Shown here: in pieces, positions 14,448 through 17,299 of the stretch
How positions within the stretch are numbered: the stretch's first letter is position 1
Layout: every line of letters begins with the position of its first letter
Assembly (NCBI GenBank): GCA_002499195.1
Contig: DAKS01000014.1
Coordinates: forward strand, 1-17,299
Origin: Euryarchaeota archaeon UBA443
GTDB lineage: Archaea > Thermoplasmatota > Poseidoniia > Poseidoniales > Poseidoniaceae
Reading direction: 5' to 3'
DNA: 17,299 nt
Program-made: the position numbers and the translations under genes
Notes under the pieces: generated by a model
Database searches by the model: none
What the model was told of the DNA's origin: nothing
The model's input: only the letters and a program-made list of their open reading frames with translations

Positions 14448-15755
14448 ATGCGAGACCGCGTTATTCGTGATGAAATCCATCGCGACATCTTGGTTCCTGC
14501 CCATCATGCACGCATCATTGACACACATGAATTCCAACGTCTAAGGAACGTTCAGCAACTTTCAACCTGTGAATTTGTATTTCCTTCAGCAACACACACT
14601 CGCTTTGCACACTCCCTCGGCGCATATTACCTCGCAGGTGAATTAACCTCCTCACTTCAAGAAGTTCAACCAGGGATTCTTTCAGATTCAGATGCTGAAC
14701 TCGTTCAAATTGGAGCTCTACTTCACGACATCGGGCACCCTCCTTATTCGCACCTTTTGGAAACGCCAGAGGTCTTTGCTACCTTCCATTCGCACGAGCA
14801 CTGGGGGCGAGTCCTGCTCGAAAGCGAGGAATCTGAAATTGGAAAAGTACTCGCCGATGTTCTTGGAGAAGAACGAAAACAACGTCTCTTTGCTATACTC
14901 GATGGGCAAAATGAATGCAATGGCGAGCCGATTGCACCGTTTCTCAAAGAGATTATTAGCAGCCAACTCGATGTCGATCGAATGGATTACATGATTCGAG
15001 ACCAAGCGAATACCGGCGCACAAATCGGAGGTTTTGATAGTGCGAGGGTTATTCGAGCGCTTCGAGTAAACGACGATGGACGCTTATATGTGAAATCGTG
15101 GGGGTTGCCAGCGATTGAAGCATATTTGGTTACACGCTATCATATGTACAACCAAGTCTACTTCCACAAAGTCAACATGTTGACTCAGTCTTATCTTGTT
15201 CGCATGCTTGCCCGAGCCCGCGAGTTGGCGATTCAAGGTCTTGTAGAATTGGATGATGAAATTCAGCAGATGCTTCTCAACGAATCCTTGACTTCCGAAC
15301 AATACGCTTCATTGCATGATTCTCACATCAAAGTAGCAATGGGGCGTTTTGCAAGCCATGAAGATGAAATTCTCTCCAGCTATGCCTCCCGTCTTCTAGC
15401 ACGAAGAGATTACCATAAGTCCCTGCGCATTCCATCTCTAACAACTGAAATGTTTGCCACAGTTCAGGAGGATGTGGCGACTCATCTTCTCGAACAAGGA
15501 TTCGATCCTGTGCATGATCTCATCACAGCATCAATCCGAAAACGCGGATATATGCCATACGAACAAGGCATCATTTTGGATGATGGACGAGATGCAGCTG
15601 AACACTCGCCGTTGATCCGCTCCCTTACTCAATCCGATGAACGAATTCTCGTCTTTGTACCTGAAAAGATTCGAGATGCTTGTGAAGCCATGGTTCGTGC
15701 GAAAACCAAACCATCTCAGTCGTCATTGGCAATGTTTGATTCGGCAAACTCATGA
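14448..15755 (+). CDS. HD-superfamily phosphohydrolase (dGTPase-like, COG1078 type)
   Basis: This 435-residue cytoplasmic metal-dependent enzyme shows the HD residues in order: H55 in T-R-F-A-H-S-L-G, H93-D94 in L-L-H-D-I-G-H-P-P-Y-S-H, and D175 in L-D-V-D-R-M-D-Y-M. The opening R-D-x-I-H-x-D-I, the E-F-Q-R-L-R-N-V-Q-Q-L segment and the G-H-P-P-Y-S-H motif are typical of COG1078 proteins, relatives of dGTP triphosphohydrolase and SAMHD1. The exact substrate in archaea is not fixed; (d)NTP hydrolysis is likely by family. I chose the ATG at 14448 (M-R-D-R-V-I-R-D) because it matches the family start and lies about 27 bases after a TATA-like element; the frame extends back to a TTG at 14403. It is divergent from the surface-protein run, and its stop lies 24 bases before tRNA-Met. 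Confidence 0.92.
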   Translation: MRDRVIRDEIHRDILVPAHHARIIDTHEFQRLRNVQQLSTCEFVFPSATHTRFAHSLGAYYLAGELTSSLQEVQPGILSDSDAELVQIGALLHDIGHPPYSHLLETPEVFATFHSHEHWGRVLLESEESEIGKVLADVLGEERKQRLFAILDGQNECNGEPIAPFLKEIISSQLDVDRMDYMIRDQANTGAQIGGFDSARVIRALRVNDDGRLYVKSWGLPAIEAYLVTRYHMYNQVYFHKVNMLTQSYLVRMLARARELAIQGLVELDDEIQQMLLNESLTSEQYASLHDSHIKVAMGRFASHEDEILSSYASRLLARRDYHKSLRIPSLTTEMFATVQEDVATHLLEQGFDPVHDLITASIRKRGYMPYEQGIILDDGRDAAEHSPLIRSLTQSDERILVFVPEKIRDACEAMVRAKTKPSQSSLAMFDSANS

Positions 15756-15779
15756 AGGTCTTCTACTCAGGAGTGCCAA

Positions 15780-15853
15780 GGGCCTGTAGCTTAGTTGGTT
15801 AGAGCACCCGGCTCATAACCGGGCGGTCAAGGGTTCAAATCCCTTCGGGCCCA
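15780..15853 (+). tRNA. tRNA with anticodon CAT (elongator Met most likely; Ile2 not excluded)
   Basis: The acceptor stem GGGCCTG pairs with CGGGCCC (one G-U pair). The D-arm is GCTTAGTTGGTTAGAGC. The anticodon stem CCCGG/CCGGG has the loop CTCATAA, and the T-arm is AAGGG-TTCAAAT-CCCTT. The discriminator base is A and no CCA is encoded (ACTATTTT follows, a T-rich end that may terminate transcription). The first pair is G-C, unlike the A-U of archaeal initiators, so elongator Met or Ile2 (lysidine/agmatidine-type modified CAT) are the choices. No intron is seen. Confidence 0.95.
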
Positions 15854-15929
15854 CTATTTTCAAGCATGTGTGAGGCACTTTGCGACACAATGGTTATGAG
15901 GGTCGATAGGGTGGCTCAAGTTAGTGAGC

Positions 15930-16862
15930 ATGATGTCGACCCGAAAGAGTACCTTTGCCGTTCTTGTGATTTACGTTGCATCTCTATTGCTTGTTGCCGT
16001 ACCGGCTCAAGCACAGATTCCAACTGCAGCGGTTTCAATTACATGCCAACCTGCTGAGATCAAGGTCGATGTAAAACCGGGATCAACTTTGGTTGGTTTT
16101 ACAACATGTACCGCAACTAACCCAACCGCATACATCGAAAAGATTGCTCTCTCCGTCACGTCGGATGGCCTTGCAGCTGCAGCCCCAGGTGACATCTATG
16201 TCGGCGGAAACAGCGAGGAAGATTTCCAAGTTGTCGTTCGAGCACAACCGTTCATGACTATGCAAGCTCGAAGTCTCGTAGTCCAAGGTAGTGTCCAAGA
16301 AATCAGTGGCTTGCCACCTGCAAACGTTGCAACATCTGGCGCCTCTATGATCGTCTCAATCACTCAATTCGCTCTTCTACAAGTCGAAGCGGTTGAACCA
16401 TTCGTTCAATTGATGCCAAAGACCGACAAGGACTTTGAGTTCAAGGTGTACAACCTTGGTAACCAATACGATTTCATGAAGGTCGGTATCTCTGAGAACT
16501 CCCGTGAGGATCTTGAAGACGCTGGCTTCAACATCAACATCCCAATCAGTAAGGTCAATGTTGAGCCAATGGTCGCCCCTGCTAAGGTCCGAATTCAGGT
16601 TCGTACACCAAAGACTCAAGGATGGACTGATGCTTACCACACCCTCGACTTCTATGCAGAATCCGACTTCTCCTGTAAGAACGGTGGTTGTGACCGAGAA
16701 TCACAAATGATCACGATTTACGTACGTGGTATCTATCTCCCTGGTTTCGAAATCATCCCTGCTCTATCGATGGTAGCCTTGGCTGCTGCAGTAGCAGGAA
16801 GGCGTTTCATCAATGCTGAAGACGAAGAGGAAGAATGGCGAGAAGCCGCTCCTGGCCTGTAA
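15930..16862 (+). CDS. Secreted surface protein with a PGF-CTERM-like C-terminal anchor; unknown function
   Basis: I do not recognise a named family. The 310-residue protein has a signal peptide (about residues 1-29, cleavage likely after A-Q-A) and a beta-rich outer region. It has paired cysteines near the start and a C-K-N-G-G-C near residues 253-258. The C-terminal end L-P-G-F-E-I-I-P-A-L at about 270 is followed by a hydrophobic stretch and R-R. That tripartite arrangement resembles PGF-CTERM, the archaeosortase A sorting signal, but it is followed by a 17-residue acidic tail. Codons are strongly selective (Lys nearly always AAG, Asn AAC, Phe TTC in 16420-16700), which suggests an abundant protein. 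The ATG at 15930 or 15933 is preferred over the GTG at 15924. It follows tRNA-Met by 76 bases and probably has its own promoter, which I cannot place. Confidence 0.82.
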   Translation: MMSTRKSTFAVLVIYVASLLLVAVPAQAQIPTAAVSITCQPAEIKVDVKPGSTLVGFTTCTATNPTAYIEKIALSVTSDGLAAAAPGDIYVGGNSEEDFQVVVRAQPFMTMQARSLVVQGSVQEISGLPPANVATSGASMIVSITQFALLQVEAVEPFVQLMPKTDKDFEFKVYNLGNQYDFMKVGISENSREDLEDAGFNINIPISKVNVEPMVAPAKVRIQVRTPKTQGWTDAYHTLDFYAESDFSCKNGGCDRESQMITIYVRGIYLPGFEIIPALSMVALAAAVAGRRFINAEDEEEEWREAAPGL

Positions 16863-16882
16863 CCCACAAACTGAACAGAAAG

Positions 16883-16901
16883 CCAGCCCCGTTGGGGTTG
16901 G
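16883..16901 (+). terminator. Hairpin after the PGF-anchored protein gene; possible terminator
   Basis: CCAGCCCC (16883-16890) and GGGGTTGG (16894-16901) form an eight-pair stem with one G-U and the loop GTT, 20 bases after the stop codon. No T-tract follows, so it may instead stabilise the 3' end of the mRNA. A competing pairing exists: AACCCA at 16861-16866 with TGGGTT at 16899-16904. Confidence 0.4.
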
Positions 16902-16942
16902 GTTCATAACCTATCCATGCGAGGGTTCTATGAGTTGAGAAT

Positions 16943-17299
16943 ATGAGTGGACTCTTGAGTAAGGCTACTGCAGTGGAAGAAGCAGCACAACCGGAACCAG
17001 TTGAGGAAGAAGAAAAGTCAGAATCTGGCTTACTCGCAGCAAGCGACCAATCAAGTGATGGACCCGACATGCCGACTATCCTAACTTCTGTTGGATGGGC
17101 AGTCATCGTTGTTGGTGGTCTTCTTTCATTACAAGGAGGTTCCTGGGGACTGATCGTTGTTCTTACAGTTCTTGTTATCGGAATTGGTGCATTATACGCT
17201 GGACAAAATATGACTGAGGAAGGAGTCGATCCTATGCGAATGGGAGGTGCAGCAGTCTTAGCAGTTCTTCTTGCAGCAGGGCCTTATGGGGTTTCGATG
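16943..17299 (+). CDS. Membrane protein with acidic N-terminus; 3' end outside the window
   Basis: The frame is open from the ATG at 16943 to the last base (119 codons) with no stop. The first 43 residues are polar and strongly acidic (P-E-P-V-E-E-E-E-K). Hydrophobic segments follow at about residues 45-62, 68-87 and 101-117, so this looks like a multi-pass membrane protein with a disordered cytoplasmic start. A GAGTTGAGA stretch just before the ATG could serve as a weak ribosome-binding site. It follows the PGF-anchored protein gene by 80 bases on the same strand. No family can be named from this part. Confidence 0.75.
   Translation, partial: MSGLLSKATAVEEAAQPEPVEEEEKSESGLLAASDQSSDGPDMPTILTSVGWAVIVVGGLLSLQGGSWGLIVVLTVLVIGIGALYAGQNMTEEGVDPMRMGGAAVLAVLLAAGPYGVSM

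Noticed and set aside
1..17299. CRISPR array, insertion sequence, transposase, toxin-antitoxin or phage genes
   Set aside because: I saw no regularly spaced repeats, transposase motifs, integrase or phage structural proteins on either strand.

Overview
The window most likely comes from a marine planktonic euryarchaeon of the Poseidoniales (Marine Group II) type. This is an inference from gene content, not from a marker gene. The archaeal signs are a stand-alone ATPase subunit of GMP synthase, a split glycine dehydrogenase subunit 2, an archaeal-type PurE, a PGF-CTERM-like surface anchor, DUF112/TctA-like permease features, and large secreted proteins built from lamin-tail, PLD, OB-fold and calcium-type Asp-rich repeats. 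Genes are packed tightly; no gene-free stretch reaches 300 bases (the longest is about 136, at 2868-3003).

Layout. (i) 1-2867, plus strand: the C-terminal part of gcvPB (cut by the window edge), an unknown four-helix membrane protein overlapping it by 8 bases, then the purine genes purE and guaAB, almost touching. This stretch is visibly richer in G+C than the rest. (ii) 3004-14394, minus strand: a run of six genes followed by tRNA-Asn. In transcription order they are an N-terminally anchored multi-OB-fold surface protein, a TctA-like permease, a 1628-residue secreted and anchored protein with six lamin-tail domains plus two PLD (HKD) domains, a Bax-inhibitor-1/YccA membrane protein, an isopenicillin-N-synthase-like 2-oxoglutarate/Fe(II) oxygenase, and a thymidine/pyrimidine-nucleoside phosphorylase. 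Gaps are 4-67 bases, and three junctions carry a Shine-Dalgarno-like sequence built into the stop codon of the gene before. (iii) 14448-17299, plus strand: an HD-domain dGTPase-like phosphohydrolase divergent from the run above, tRNA-Met(CAT), a secreted PGF-anchored surface protein with highly biased codons, and the start of a membrane protein that runs off the right edge.

How they may work together. The left part serves central metabolism (glycine cleavage, purine synthesis). The minus-strand run reads as a cell-surface polymer-processing unit. OB folds and lamin-tail domains are commonly attached to extracellular nucleases, PLD domains hydrolyse phosphodiesters, a permease lies between them, and a thymidine phosphorylase with a coupled oxygenase closes the run. 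My leading hypothesis is capture, cleavage and salvage of extracellular DNA, with thymidine as one product and possible oxidation of thymine by the oxygenase. Phospholipid or other phosphodiester substrates are equally open from sequence alone.
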